Shown: piece after piece, positions 44,935 through 54,600 of the stretch
Layout: every line of letters starts with the position of its first letter
How positions within the stretch are numbered: position 1 is the stretch's first letter
Assembly: GCF_002741015.1 (NCBI RefSeq)
Contig: NZ_CP016616.1
Location: forward strand, 913,501-977,500
From: Microvirga ossetica
GTDB taxonomy: Bacteria; Pseudomonadota; Alphaproteobacteria; Rhizobiales; Beijerinckiaceae
Length of the DNA: 64,000 bases
Reading direction: 5' to 3'
Notes under the pieces: generated by a model
Seen by the model: the letters and a program-made list of their open reading frames with translations, nothing else
Told to the model about the DNA's origin: nothing
Database searches by the model: none
Translations under genes and position numbers: made by a program

Positions 44935-45393
44935 TTATTGCGTCTTGGGCGCGGCGTTCGCCTCGCCCATCCAGTGGCCCTGCTTCTTCAGGCTGTCCGC
45001 CACCTCGCGGGGCATGTAGTTCTCGTCGTGCTTGGCGAGGACGGAATCGGCGCGGAAGACGCGCGAACTCTCGAGCACGCCCTCGGCCACGATCCCCTGC
45101 CCTTCCCGGAACAGGTCGGGCAGCAGGCCCTTGTAGCTCACCTGGATCGCCGCCTGCGTATCCATCACCTCGAAGGTGATCTGCTGATCGGAGCCGCGCT
45201 GCACGGAGCCTTGCCTGACGAGCCCGCCGAGACGGATGCGCGTGCCAGGCTGCACGTTCTTGGCCTGGATGTCCGCCGGCGAGTTGAAGAACACGATGGT
45301 GTCGTTCATGGCGTAGAGCACGAGCCCGAGCGCAAGCGCGAGGACACATCCTGCGACACCGATCAGGCTCAGGCGGCGTTGCTTTCTCGTCAT
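44935..45393 (-). CDS. ccmE: Cytochrome c maturation heme chaperone CcmE (CycJ)
   Basis: 152 residues: N-terminal membrane anchor ([19 protein letters not shown]) and a periplasmic OB fold. The heme-binding motif H-x-x-x-Y is present as [11 protein letters not shown]. Its start overlaps the ccmI stop by four bases. Confidence 0.96.
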   Translation of the reverse strand: MTRKQRRLSLIGVAGCVLALALGLVLYAMNDTIVFFNSPADIQAKNVQPGTRIRLGGLVRQGSVQRGSDQQITFEVMDTQAAIQVSYKGLLPDLFREGQGIVAEGVLESSRVFRADSVLAKHDENYMPREVADSLKKQGHWMGEANAAPKTQ

Positions 45394-46481
45394 GGCCGTG
45401 CGTCGGTCAGTTTCAGTTCCTCGGCCATCGTGTCGATGGTCTTCAAGCCGGCAGCGTCCTGCGCCAGGGCCTCCCTGGCGCGATGGGCTGCGGCGACCGC
45501 TTTATCACGCTGGCCGAGAACCGCATAGGAGCGCATCAGTCGCGCCCATTCGTCGGGCGTGCCCCCCTGGGCTTCCAGGCGGCTCGCGAGGCCTGCCACC
45601 ATGCCGGCGATCGCCTCCGGCCCGATCCCGGACGTCGCGCCCTGCCCGGCTTCCGCAGGCGGCGCGCCGAGGGCGACCAGTTCCTGCTTCACCGCATCGA
45701 CCCAGGGGGCATCGGCCGGAGATGCCGACAGGAGTTCCGTATAGGCAGCCTTTGCCTTCTCGACCTGCCCGTCCTGGGCGGCGGCGCGGGCGAGATAAAA
45801 GCGCGCCTTGGGCGAGCCGGCATCGAGCTTGACGGCCTGCTCGAACGCTCCCTGAGCCTCCGCCGAAACGAGCCCATCCTTGGCCATGACCAGCACTTCG
45901 CCGTAATTCGCGAAGCGGTCGGCATCCGGCGCCTGATAGCGGATCGCCGCCTCATAGGCCTTCAGGGCATCGTCCATCCGACCCATGCGGACATAGACCG
46001 GAGCGATGACCTCCCAGCCGCGCCCGTCCTGGGGGTTCTTGGCGAGATGCGTCTCGATCTGCGCGACGGCCGTCATGAGATCGACGTTGTCCGCCCGCTG
46101 CGCCGGCGCCGACGGGCTCGGCAATTGCGGCGAGCCATAGATCTCGTAGGTGGCGAGCGCGAGGATCGGGATGATCGACAGGGCGAGGGTCGAAGCGGCG
46201 CGGCGGCGGCGCAGGGCCGGCTCGCCGACGGCGGCAAATCCGTTGCCGCGGCCGCCCGTCGCCCGCAGGAGGCGTCTGCCGGCTTCGGCCTTGGCGGCCT
46301 CCGCCTCGCTCGGCATCAGCACGCCGCGCGCCCGGTCCCGCTCGATCTCGGCGATCTGCTCGCGGTAGAACTGTGTGTCCGGATCCACCTGTGCCGACAC
46401 GGCACGATGACGCGACAGCGGCCAAAGCACCGCCATCACGGCTGCCGCCGTCATCGCCAGAAGGATGATCCAGATCACCAT
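45390..46481 (-). CDS. ccmI: Cytochrome c maturation protein CcmI (CycH)
   Basis: 363 residues. Two membrane segments (residues 2-20 and about 95-115) flank [19 protein letters not shown], the typical CcmI cytoplasmic loop; the rest is TPR-like and periplasmic ([25 protein letters not shown]). It presents apocytochrome c to the lyase complex. First gene of the operon; the promoter must lie in the repeat-filled gap at 46482-46713. Confidence 0.93.
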   Translation of the reverse strand: MVIWIILLAMTAAAVMAVLWPLSRHRAVSAQVDPDTQFYREQIAEIERDRARGVLMPSEAEAAKAEAGRRLLRATGGRGNGFAAVGEPALRRRRAASTLALSIIPILALATYEIYGSPQLPSPSAPAQRADNVDLMTAVAQIETHLAKNPQDGRGWEVIAPVYVRMGRMDDALKAYEAAIRYQAPDADRFANYGEVLVMAKDGLVSAEAQGAFEQAVKLDAGSPKARFYLARAAAQDGQVEKAKAAYTELLSASPADAPWVDAVKQELVALGAPPAEAGQGATSGIGPEAIAGMVAGLASRLEAQGGTPDEWARLMRSYAVLGQRDKAVAAAHRAREALAQDAAGLKTIDTMAEELKLTDARP

Positions 46482-46549
46482 AAAATCCTAAATATCGCGT
46501 CCCACCGTGAAGCACGACGGTGGCACGGTGTCACGCGTAAAAGTCCTTA

Positions 46550-46594
46550 GAGCATCGGACCCAAAAGTGGATTCCACTTTTGGGTCCGATGCTC
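46550..46594. repeat. Near-perfect 45-bp palindrome sharing its end with IS630
   Basis: The two 22-base arms (GAGCATCGGACCCAAAAG and four more bases) are fully complementary around one central base, and CTCTTTTT follows on the plus strand. The end TAGAGCATCGGAC is the same 13 bases that begin the IS630 copy at 25168. Confidence 0.85.
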
Positions 46595-46607
46595 CTCTTT
46601 TTGGCTG

Positions 46608-46713
46608 GCGCATCGTGCGGACCCAGCGGGCCACGCCAGTGAAAACCGGATCCACTTTTCACTGGCGTGGCCCTTCGGGTCGCTGACGCGGCCCTCTGGG
46701 TCCGCACGATGCG
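46608..46713. repeat. Family-D palindrome, about 106 bp, abutting the kinase stop codon
   Basis: Outer arms GCGCATCGTGCGGACCCAG and CTGGGTCCGCACGATGCGC pair perfectly; inner arms GCCACGCCAGTGAAAA and CACTTTTCACTGGCGTGGC also pair. It touches the stop codon of the following histidine kinase, and CTAGCGCATC at the border means the TAG stop may be part of the element. Confidence 0.85.
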
Positions 46714-48111
46714 CTAGGGTGCGCCCCTGTCCCCGGGGAGTTCGAGGATCGCCCGCAGGCCGCCCATCGGTGAGGCGTCGAGCCGCAGGGAACCGCGATA
46801 GAGGGCTGCGAGATCGCTGACGATGGACAGGCCGAGGCCCGAACCGGGCTTCGTCTCGTCGAGGCGGCGGCCGCGCTTGAGGACTTCTTCCCGCGCCGCT
46901 TCCGGCAGGCCCGGGCCGTCGTCGTCGATGAGCAGGAGGAAACGCGACCGGTCGTCCTCACGCACGATCTCGGCTGCAACCACCACCTTGCGGGCGGCCC
47001 ATTTGGCGGCGTTGTCGATGAGGTTGCCGGCCATCTCCTCGAGGTCCTGCCTCTCGCCGCGGAAGCGCAGATCCGGCGGAATCGCGAGCTCGACCGCGAG
47101 ATCCTTGTCGCGATAGATCTTCGCGAACGTACGCGCGAGCCCGGCGATGACGGGCTCCGCCTCGGTCAGCGTTCCGAGCGTTCCGGCAAGCGCCGCGGCG
47201 CGCGCGCGGTCGAGATAGTAGTTGACCTGATCGCGCATGGTCGTCGCCTGCTCGCGAACCCGGGCGGCGACCTCCTCGGGCGCATTCTCGGCCTCGTTCA
47301 TGATGATGCTGAGCGGCGTCTTGAGCGCGTGGGCGAGATTGCCCACCTGCGTGCGGGCGCGCTCCAGGATCTCCCGGTTGGTGTCGAGCAGGAGATTCAA
47401 CTCGCTTGCGAGAGGCGAGATGTCGCGCGGATATTCGCCGGCGATACGCTCCGCCTCGCCGCGGCGGATGGCGCCCAATGCGCTGCGCAGATTGGCGAGC
47501 GGGCGCAGACCGAAACGGATCTGCAGCAGCGTCGTGAATCCCAGCGCCATGCCGAGAAGCGCGAAGGTGACGGTGAGCGCGAAGATGAAGTCCCGCACCG
47601 CCGCGTCGATCTCGTCGGCGGGGCCGGCGACGCGGATGATGTAACGTCCGTCCTCGCCGAGGTCGATGTCGCGCTCGATGATGCGTAAGGAGCGGTCGTC
47701 GGGCGCCTTGCCGTAGCCGCGGCGGATCTGGCCGAAGCGATTGTCGCCGGAGGTGAGGTTCGGCAGCTGTCCGCCGAAGAGAGACTTGGAGGAGCGGATC
47801 TCGCCGAGCGCCGCATTGGGCCGCGCCACCTGCCAGTACCAGCCCGACAGCGGCAGCTCGAACCGGGGATCGCCGATGGGGCCGAGGTCCCGGTCCGGGT
47901 CGCCGGGGCCGACGAGATTGGAGGCGAGCGTGTTGGCGTAGACCAGGAGCCGCTGATCGAAGGCGCGCTCGGTGTTGTCGCGATAGAGCGTCGACAGGAT
48001 CAGCCCCGCGATCAGCAGGATCGCGAAGCTCCAGAAGACGGAAGAGACCGCGAGGCGGACCGCAATGGGCCGGCTCGCGAAACGGCGCGCGAACGAGGCT
48101 AAGCCGCTCAC
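46714..48111 (-). CDS. Sensor histidine kinase, FeuQ/PhoQ-like
   Basis: 465 residues: membrane segments at about 20-42 and 175-197, a periplasmic loop of about 130 residues, HAMP-like linker, H-box in VGNLAHALKTPLSIIMNEAEN, ATPase domain with NLIDNAAKWA, IDDDGPGLPE and KPGSGLGLSIVSDL. It overlaps the regulator stop by four bases. The pair resembles FeuPQ of Sinorhizobium, which controls cyclic glucan export; this link is from family likeness only. The stop codon borders a repeat. Confidence 0.88.
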   Translation of the reverse strand: MSGLASFARRFASRPIAVRLAVSSVFWSFAILLIAGLILSTLYRDNTERAFDQRLLVYANTLASNLVGPGDPDRDLGPIGDPRFELPLSGWYWQVARPNAALGEIRSSKSLFGGQLPNLTSGDNRFGQIRRGYGKAPDDRSLRIIERDIDLGEDGRYIIRVAGPADEIDAAVRDFIFALTVTFALLGMALGFTTLLQIRFGLRPLANLRSALGAIRRGEAERIAGEYPRDISPLASELNLLLDTNREILERARTQVGNLAHALKTPLSIIMNEAENAPEEVAARVREQATTMRDQVNYYLDRARAAALAGTLGTLTEAEPVIAGLARTFAKIYRDKDLAVELAIPPDLRFRGERQDLEEMAGNLIDNAAKWAARKVVVAAEIVREDDRSRFLLLIDDDGPGLPEAAREEVLKRGRRLDETKPGSGLGLSIVSDLAALYRGSLRLDASPMGGLRAILELPGDRGAP

Positions 48112-48779
48112 GTCTTGGTCTGGCCCGCGTCGAGGAGATAGCCCAATCCCCGCACGGTCTGGATGATGTCGACGCCGAGCTTTTTGCGGAGCCTGCCGAT
48201 GAAGACTTCGATGGTGTTCGAATCCCGATCGAAATCCTGATCGTAGAGATGCTCGGTCAGCTCGCCCCGCGAGACGATGCGGCCGGTATGGTGCATGAGA
48301 TAGGACAGGAGCCGGTACTCGTGCGAGGTGAGCTTCACCGGGTTGCCGTCCACCGCGACGCGGCCGGACCGGGTGTCGAGCTTCACCGGGCCGCAGGCGA
48401 TCTCGCTCGTGGCGTGGCCGGTGGAGCGGCGCAGCAGGGCGCGCACGCGGGCGAGAAGCTCCTCCATATGGAAGGGCTTCGTTACGTAATCGTCGGCGCC
48501 CGCATCGAAGCCCTGAACCTTGTCGCTCCAGCGGTCGCGGGCGGTGAGGATGATGACGGGGGTCTTGTGCCCCTCGCGGCGCCAGGCGGTCAGGACCGAG
48601 ACGCCGTCCACCTTCGGCAGGCCGAGATCGAGGATGATGGCGTCGTAGGGCTCCGTCTCGCCGAGGAACTGCCCTTCCTCGCCGTCCATGGCGGTATCGA
48701 CCGCGTAGCCCGCCTGTTCGAGGGCCGTCACGATCTGCTTATTGAGGGTTCTGTCATCCTCGACAACGAGTAGGCGCAC
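48108..48779 (-). CDS. OmpR-family response regulator, FeuP/PhoP-like
   Basis: 223 residues from a GTG at 48779, exactly where the receiver begins (RLLVVEDDRTLNKQIVTAL). The open frame continues far upstream across another gene and is rejected. Phospho-acceptor Asp in DAIILDLGLPKVDG; output-domain helix LTSHEYRLLSYLMHHTGRIV and NTIEVFIGRLRKKLG. It is the partner of the overlapping kinase and lies behind a small PepSY-like gene. Confidence 0.92.
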   Translation of the reverse strand: MRLLVVEDDRTLNKQIVTALEQAGYAVDTAMDGEEGQFLGETEPYDAIILDLGLPKVDGVSVLTAWRREGHKTPVIILTARDRWSDKVQGFDAGADDYVTKPFHMEELLARVRALLRRSTGHATSEIACGPVKLDTRSGRVAVDGNPVKLTSHEYRLLSYLMHHTGRIVSRGELTEHLYDQDFDRDSNTIEVFIGRLRKKLGVDIIQTVRGLGYLLDAGQTKT

Positions 48780-48793
48780 GGTTCGAGCTTTCT

Positions 48794-49108
48794 TTAATGA
48801 ACGGACTTCACACGCCCGGAGGAGCCGTCGATCATCACTTGCACGATGCGACCGTCCTTCTGCAAGACCATGATCACATAGACAAGGGCGTCGCTTTTGC
48901 GGCACAGGCTCGCCCTGACCACGTCGGCGCCGGGAACCTGGCGCCGCGCCGTAATGACGGCGGAGGCCGGTGCGACGACGCCTTTGGCGGCCACAGCTTC
49001 CTGCATTTCGCGGGGCGGCAGGCAATTCTCGAGGGCTGCCGACGCGCTTTGCGCCTGCGCCGCCCCCGTGATCCCCCAGAGCCCTATGACCAGCCAAACC
49101 AGACGCAT
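48794..49108 (-). CDS. Small secreted PepSY-like protein
   Basis: 104 residues from the ATG at 49108: signal peptide (RLVWLVIGLWGITGAAQAQ) and a PepSY-like core LVYVIMVLQKDGRIVQVMID then GSSGRVKSVH. It stops 14 bases before the regulator start, so the three genes form a likely operon. PepSY-like genes often sit ahead of such two-component pairs and may tune the sensor. Confidence 0.75.
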   Translation of the reverse strand: MRLVWLVIGLWGITGAAQAQSASAALENCLPPREMQEAVAAKGVVAPASAVITARRQVPGADVVRASLCRKSDALVYVIMVLQKDGRIVQVMIDGSSGRVKSVH

Positions 49109-49191
49109 GAAAAAACCATGCCTTTGCCGCAATGAACAAATTCTGAATGCCGCCCCGGACGGGAGCCGGCTCCAACCCCCTGAAAATGCTT

Positions 49192-49401
49192 CTAATTCAG
49201 AATCTGTTTCGTAGCCAGGATTCTGAACACCGTCGAGGCGATGAAGCTGCCCGCCGCGAGGAACTGAACGAGCGCTTCCTCGACGGCGCCCATGGTCAGC
49301 GCCGAGCCGTCGAAGCCGAAGAGGCCGAGCACCAGAGCGGCAAGCCCGATCAGGTTCGCCCAGACGGTGCGGCTGGCGAAAATTGTCTTGGTATCCAGCA
49401 T
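49192..49401 (-). CDS. Holin-like small membrane protein of the GTA lysis module
   Basis: 69 residues with two hydrophobic segments (about 12-32 and 44-62). It follows the endolysin gene by 13 bases on the same strand. Size, topology and place suggest a holin that lets the endolysin reach the cell wall; sequence alone does not prove it. Last gene of the GTA cluster. Confidence 0.6.
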   Translation of the reverse strand: MLDTKTIFASRTVWANLIGLAALVLGLFGFDGSALTMGAVEEALVQFLAAGSFIASTVFRILATKQILN

Positions 49402-49414
49402 GGAGAATATCCTT

Positions 49415-49951
49415 TCAGTCGGTGGATGAAGGGGACGCGAGCCGGAGAGCCTCCCGCTCGGTGCCCAGAACCCGCCTCTGCCAGCCGCGACCGAAGACGG
49501 GCCAGGTGGCGAGGCGGCGAAGAAAGCGAAGGCGCATGGATGTCAGGCGGCCGATCGCCTGCGGGACATCGGCCCGCCGGGCGGCTGCGAGCGTCACCGG
49601 TCCGACGATCCCATCGGCTTCGACGCCGAGGACGGCCTGCAGCAGCCGTACGGCCCGCAGCGGACCCGAATGAACCGCAAGATCGAAGACGGCGAGATCG
49701 AGACCGGGCGGCAATTCCTCCGCACGCACGGCATCCCAATAGAGGCGCCGGTAGATCGCGATGGCCCCCTCCCGCGTCAGGTTGCGAACGTCGTCGACGG
49801 AGACGGGATGCCCCCTCGCCCGTGCCAACGTCGCATGCGTGATGCCGAAATTGGTCGCTCCGCCCGGGTCGCTCGGATGCTGCACGAAGCCGCCTTCATG
49901 CTGCAGCACGAGACCGACGGCATTCTCGAATTGCGATGGGAAACCGGTCAC
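49415..49951 (-). CDS. Endolysin, glycoside hydrolase 108 (N-acetylmuramidase)
   Basis: 178 residues. The GH108 catalytic signature is VLQHEGGFVQHPSDPGGATN, with the general acid Glu19, followed by FGIT. The C-terminal peptidoglycan-binding part has LLQAVLGVEADGIVGPVTLAAA. It cuts the wall glycan to release GTA particles. No signal peptide, so it relies on a holin. It starts ten bases after the DUF2793 gene stop. Confidence 0.9.
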   Translation of the reverse strand: MTGFPSQFENAVGLVLQHEGGFVQHPSDPGGATNFGITHATLARARGHPVSVDDVRNLTREGAIAIYRRLYWDAVRAEELPPGLDLAVFDLAVHSGPLRAVRLLQAVLGVEADGIVGPVTLAAARRADVPQAIGRLTSMRLRFLRRLATWPVFGRGWQRRVLGTEREALRLASPSSTD

Positions 49952-49960
49952 GGGCGATCC

Positions 49961-51499
49961 TCATGGTTCCGCCTGAAGCGCGATGAAGGCCTGGCTGCCG
50001 AAATGCAGATGCCCCACGGCGCCGGCCACCCCGCTGAAGGACGTTCCGGCCTGAAATCTCAAGACCATGCCCGAGGCACTGGGCAAGGTCACGCTCGTCA
50101 GTGTCAGCGCTCCGGTCAGTGAAGCCCAGTTCGCGGCACTGTTGTTGAAGAAGGAGACCTGATTGCCGGTCGGCGAACCGTTCGACCAGGCAAAGCCGCT
50201 CGTCACGATAACCGGATCGGCCCTCAGGGAAACCGGAAGGGCGACCGGAAGGTCGATCATGGTACCCCCTATGCGTTGTCCGACCGCCAGGAGGACCGAC
50301 GTCGTCCCGGTGCTGACCGGCAGCCGCTGGAAGGTGCGCCGGCAGCGGAACTCCTCGAGTTCGAGCGTGGTCCCCGCCCAGGCGGTCGCATGGGATCCCA
50401 CCTCCAGCTTCATGCGCTTGAACGTGCAGGTGCCGGCGGGCTGCAGGCGCACGAGGACGTTGCCGGTTTCCCCCGCTTCGAGCGTCACGCTCGCCGAGCG
50501 GCGGCCGGGGCCTGCCGGGATCGTCGCGGCCTTCGTGCCGATGAGAACCGGCAGCGGCGCGGACGGATCTTCCATCGACAGGGTCAGCGCGGCGCCCGCG
50601 AAGTTCGCTATTCCGATCTCCGCTATGGCCTGGGCGACATCGACGACCTGCTCGACGGCTCCGGACAGGGTGATCGTGCCATCGGCCGCGCGGCTGAGCG
50701 TGCAGCCCGAAGGCCCTGCCCGCCAGCGGTCGAAGCCGTAGCTGCCCGCAGCGAGCGACCCGCCTGCGAACCGGCGCTGGTTCACGAGAAACCCGGCATT
50801 GACGAGAAGGTTCGGCCGCGGCACGGCGGCAACGCCGGAGGGAAACGATGCGACGCCGCTCGCGCGCTCGATCAGGAGCGCGTCGCGCCATTCGCTTCCA
50901 TCCGGCGAGACGCGGATGCGGAAGTCGTCGCTGCCGATCAACCCGGTTTCCGCACGGCCGCTGAAGCCGCGCTGGTAGAGCTGCGAGAGCACGTCCGTCT
51001 CGGCGCTCTTGTTGAGCACGAAGCGCAGATCGCCGGTGCCGCCCTCCGCCTCCGACAAAGCCGCGAACAGAGCCGCATTGAGTTTCGCGGAAAGACGGTT
51101 CAGGCCGTCGGCGACCGTGCCGAGGCCGAGCCGCTGCAGGTTGTGGATCTCCTCCGGGATGGCACCCACAGCCTTCCAATCCGCGCCGTCGAAGAGGACG
51201 AGCAAATCCTCCGCCTCCACGTAGACGAGCCATCCGGAATGCGGTGTGAAGAACCGCCAGGCGCCGAGATCGAACAGCGCGATATGGCCGGCCTGGCCGG
51301 CGAAGGCGCCGGTGGCCTCGGTGCCGACGAGGTAGCGGTCGCCTTCCGTGGGCGAGGCCGGCGGCGCATTGCGGCCGCGCTCCTTGACGGCAAGCTGCAC
51401 CAGCGCATCGAGAGCGGCGAGCGCCTCGTTGTGGGTGACATGCTTTTGCGCCTGCGCCGCGGCGATGAGCGGCAGGGCGAGATGGGGTGTCGATGACAT
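49961..51499 (-). CDS. DUF2793 phage-type tail protein
   Basis: 512 residues from the ATG at 51499 (GGAG upstream). The DUF2793 domain occupies about 1-100: TPHLALPLIAAAQAQKHVTH, then ALVQLAVKER and SPTEGDRYLVG. The rest is beta-rich, like a receptor-binding or fibre part (LLVNAGFLVNQRRFAGGSLA, then CTFKRMKLEVGSHATAWAGT). It follows gp15, as in other Rhizobiales GTA clusters, and may form a host-contact structure. Role inferred. Confidence 0.8.
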   Translation of the reverse strand: MSSTPHLALPLIAAAQAQKHVTHNEALAALDALVQLAVKERGRNAPPASPTEGDRYLVGTEATGAFAGQAGHIALFDLGAWRFFTPHSGWLVYVEAEDLLVLFDGADWKAVGAIPEEIHNLQRLGLGTVADGLNRLSAKLNAALFAALSEAEGGTGDLRFVLNKSAETDVLSQLYQRGFSGRAETGLIGSDDFRIRVSPDGSEWRDALLIERASGVASFPSGVAAVPRPNLLVNAGFLVNQRRFAGGSLAAGSYGFDRWRAGPSGCTLSRAADGTITLSGAVEQVVDVAQAIAEIGIANFAGAALTLSMEDPSAPLPVLIGTKAATIPAGPGRRSASVTLEAGETGNVLVRLQPAGTCTFKRMKLEVGSHATAWAGTTLELEEFRCRRTFQRLPVSTGTTSVLLAVGQRIGGTMIDLPVALPVSLRADPVIVTSGFAWSNGSPTGNQVSFFNNSAANWASLTGALTLTSVTLPSASGMVLRFQAGTSFSGVAGAVGHLHFGSQAFIALQAEP

Positions 51500-51553
51500 C
51501 GGGATGGGCTCCGAGAAGGGCATGGAAAAATCGGTGGTGACAACACCCTCCCA

Positions 51554-51644
51554 TGTCATCGCCGACCTCGTGCCGGTGATCTCGATTGGAAGAGCGCAGC
51601 GCTTTTCGGATCGGGATGGCCGGGACGAGCCCGGCCATGACGTG
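51554..51644. repeat. Family-E intergenic palindrome
   Basis: Contains GCCGGTGATCTCGATTGG, CGCAGCGCTTTTCGGATC and the arms GGCCGGGAC / AGCCCGGCCATGACGTG. Copies lie at 57180-57272 and 60052-60143, all between GTA genes. Confidence 0.75.
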
Positions 51645-51651
51645 GCGGATG

Positions 51652-54600
51652 TCAGCGCACGGGAAACGTGACGAGCCGTTCGAAGCCGCGTCCGGCAACG
51701 GCGCTCATCTGCACGACGCGAAAGCTGAGCGCGGATTGCGGCGCGCCGAAATCGGCGATCTCCTCGGCAGCGCCAAAGAGAAGCGAGGCTTGCGCGCTCG
51801 TGAGCGTCCGCACGACCACGCCGGCCCTGAGAATGTCGATCTCGTAGCTTTCCGCATCTTCGGCAAGCGGAACGTCGATGGCGTCCCATCCGTCGCCGTT
51901 AAGGCGCGTGCGGCGGGTCCATGCGAGGCGGATGCCCGCCGCCTCGCGCTTTGCCGCGACCTGCACGGGAGCAAACGGCCGCAGCGCCTCGCGCGGCACC
52001 GTCGCGACGATCTCCGTGACGGACGCATCCGCGTGGTCGCGACCGGAGGGACCGATCCGGTAGCGCCAGGTCTGGCCGAGATCCTGCAGGTTCGTTGTCA
52101 GAGGTGCGACGGCCTCGTCGAGCTTGACCAGCAACGCCCCTGCGGGCACCGTGCGTGCGGCCTGAGGCTCCGAGCCCGCAAGGCCGCGCAGGCATCGCGA
52201 GAGGCGATAGCTGCGCTCGCCGATCAGCTCGGCCCGCGCGGCGGAAAACATTTCCCAGCGGCCGTCGGCGCCCTGCAGCGCGAACAGATTTCGCCCTGAA
52301 AGCGCCGCCTCGTCATCGATGGAGCTCAGCGCGCCGGAGGACAAGGTGACGTCGAGCACCGCCCGCGGATCCCAGCGCCAGAGTGGCCCTGGCATGAACG
52401 TCGTCGTCGTCCGCCCGACCAATGCGGGAAGATCCAGGATGTGATAGGGCGCATAGCTCGCGCCGTTGCCGGAACGCCAGATCGTCATGGCACCCGGCCA
52501 CGGATTCGCCGCGACCGCCACATATTGCAGGGCGGCGGGATCGCCCAGCGCCACCGGCAGATCGAGCACGACCGCGAGCGGCTTGCCGGGCACCGGCGGC
52601 GGACGCTTCACCGGACGCGGGATGAAGGAGCCCGGCCGCTCGAACACGGCGGGCTCCACCGCGCGCGTGCTGAGCTTGCGCGTCGCCCCGTCGGCGATGC
52701 GCACGATGCGATGCAGCTTCTCGCCCGCATCGGTCGGCACGGCGATCACGTCGCCCGGCTCGAGCTCGATGCGCCGGGGCGACAGCTCGAACTCGGCGCT
52801 TTCGCGCCCCGCCCACTGATCCTGCAGCCAGGTATCGGCGAGGCGCTGCGCCTCGGCGCGGCGGGTGACGACGGCGCTGTCCGCCCTCGCCTCCCGCCGG
52901 CTCGCGCCGGACAGGCGGCGCGAGGCCACCGCGGCGCGACGGTAATCCGTATCGCCTTCGGTGAAGCCCACCTCCACCTGCTGCGGCAGCTCGGTCTCCT
53001 GCGCGCGGGTAAGCTTGAGCGACGGCTCCTTGTCGCCGAGCACGAGATTATCCTTCGTCAGGTGCGCGACCGCGCGACCGCCGCGGCCCTGCCACGCGAC
53101 GGCGCCGCCACGCGCCACCGCATCGACGCCGAACAGGCGCAGCAGCGGCTCCAACGCGCCGCGCACGGACATCGGCCTGTCGATCACATAGCCGTCGACG
53201 AAACCGTCGACGGGAATGGGACCTGGATCGGCAAAGCCGAAATCGCGCAGGATGCGCACGATCAGCCGGTCGAGCGTCGCGCCTTCGATCCGGCCCGTGA
53301 TCCAGTGGCCGGTCTCCCAGTTGGCGCCGTCCGACCACACGATGTCGAAATCGGGGAAGGCGGGAAACGGCCGTGCATCCCAGGCCCAGACGAAGATGTT
53401 GTCCGGGTCCACCATGCGCCCGTTATAGGATGTCGAGGCCGGATTGTACTCGGCCGCAAAGCCGCGCTGGGCCGGGTCGAAGCGGGAGAGGATCGCCTCC
53501 AGCCCGCGCGCCTGCACGAGATCGTCGCGCACGCCGCGGGAGAACGGCGGATAGGCCGATTCCGAGGATTTCGGGTCGGGAAAGACGTTCGGTCCGTTCG
53601 GCCCCTTGTCGACGGCGGGAATGCCGATCTCGGTGAGCCAGATCGGCTTCGATTGCGGCTGCCATGCGGTCGCGCCGATCTCGACGCCGTTTACGCGCTC
53701 CGTATGCCGGTTCGACCACCAGGAGACGAGATCCTTCTGCCGGAAGACCCACGGCTTGCCGTAGGCTCCGTCCGTGATCGGCCGGCGCGTCTGCGCATTG
53801 CGCTCGGATGAAGTGGCATAGTACCAGTCGAACGCTTCGCCGCTGCCCAGCCGCCCGCGCAGGTAATCGACGTCGTTGACGCTGCGCGCCGATGCCAGAT
53901 CGGCATGGTTCGGCGCATCGCGCCAGTCGGAGATCGGCGGATAATAATCGATCCCGACCGCATCGATGTCGTCGTCGGCGAAAAGCGGATCGAGGGGGAA
54001 GCGCACCTCGCCGCCGCCGTCGAGAACATGCGCGCCGTATTCCGTCCAGTCGGCGGCATAGACGATCTTCGTCGACGCGCGCAGGATCGCACGCACCTCC
54101 GCCGCCAAGGCCCGCAGCCGCGCGACCGCCGGATAGACGCCGGAGGCCGAGCGCACGCGCGTGAGGCCGACGAGCTCGCTGCCCAGGATGAAGCCCCGGA
54201 CGCCTCCCGCCTCCTCCGCAAGATCCGCATAATGCAGCACCATGCGGTTGAAGCCCGCAGCCCGCGTGAACCAGCGTTCGACCTGCGTCGCCGCTGCACT
54301 GGTGCCGTCGGGTGTGCCGGCCCTGCCCGGCGCGGGATCGCAGGTGATGCGCCCGCGCCAGGGATAGGGCGGCTGGCCGGTTCCGCCGTGGGGATCCGGC
54401 AGGGAGTTGCCGGCGGGCACGTCCATCATCACGAAGGGATAGAGCACGACGTCGAGATCGCGCTCCTTCAGATCCTTGATCAGGCGTTTGACGGATTCGT
54501 CGGAGGGCGTGCCGCCATAGGCAGGCGAGCCGTCGGTGAGGGACACCGCCTTCGCGTCCTCGCGCGTCAACCCGGCCACGGACCAGGTGGCGCCGTCGGT

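Noticed and set aside
48780..49175. Upstream extension of the FeuP-like regulator frame
   Set aside because: It crosses the PepSY-like gene; the receiver domain begins exactly at the GTG at 48779.
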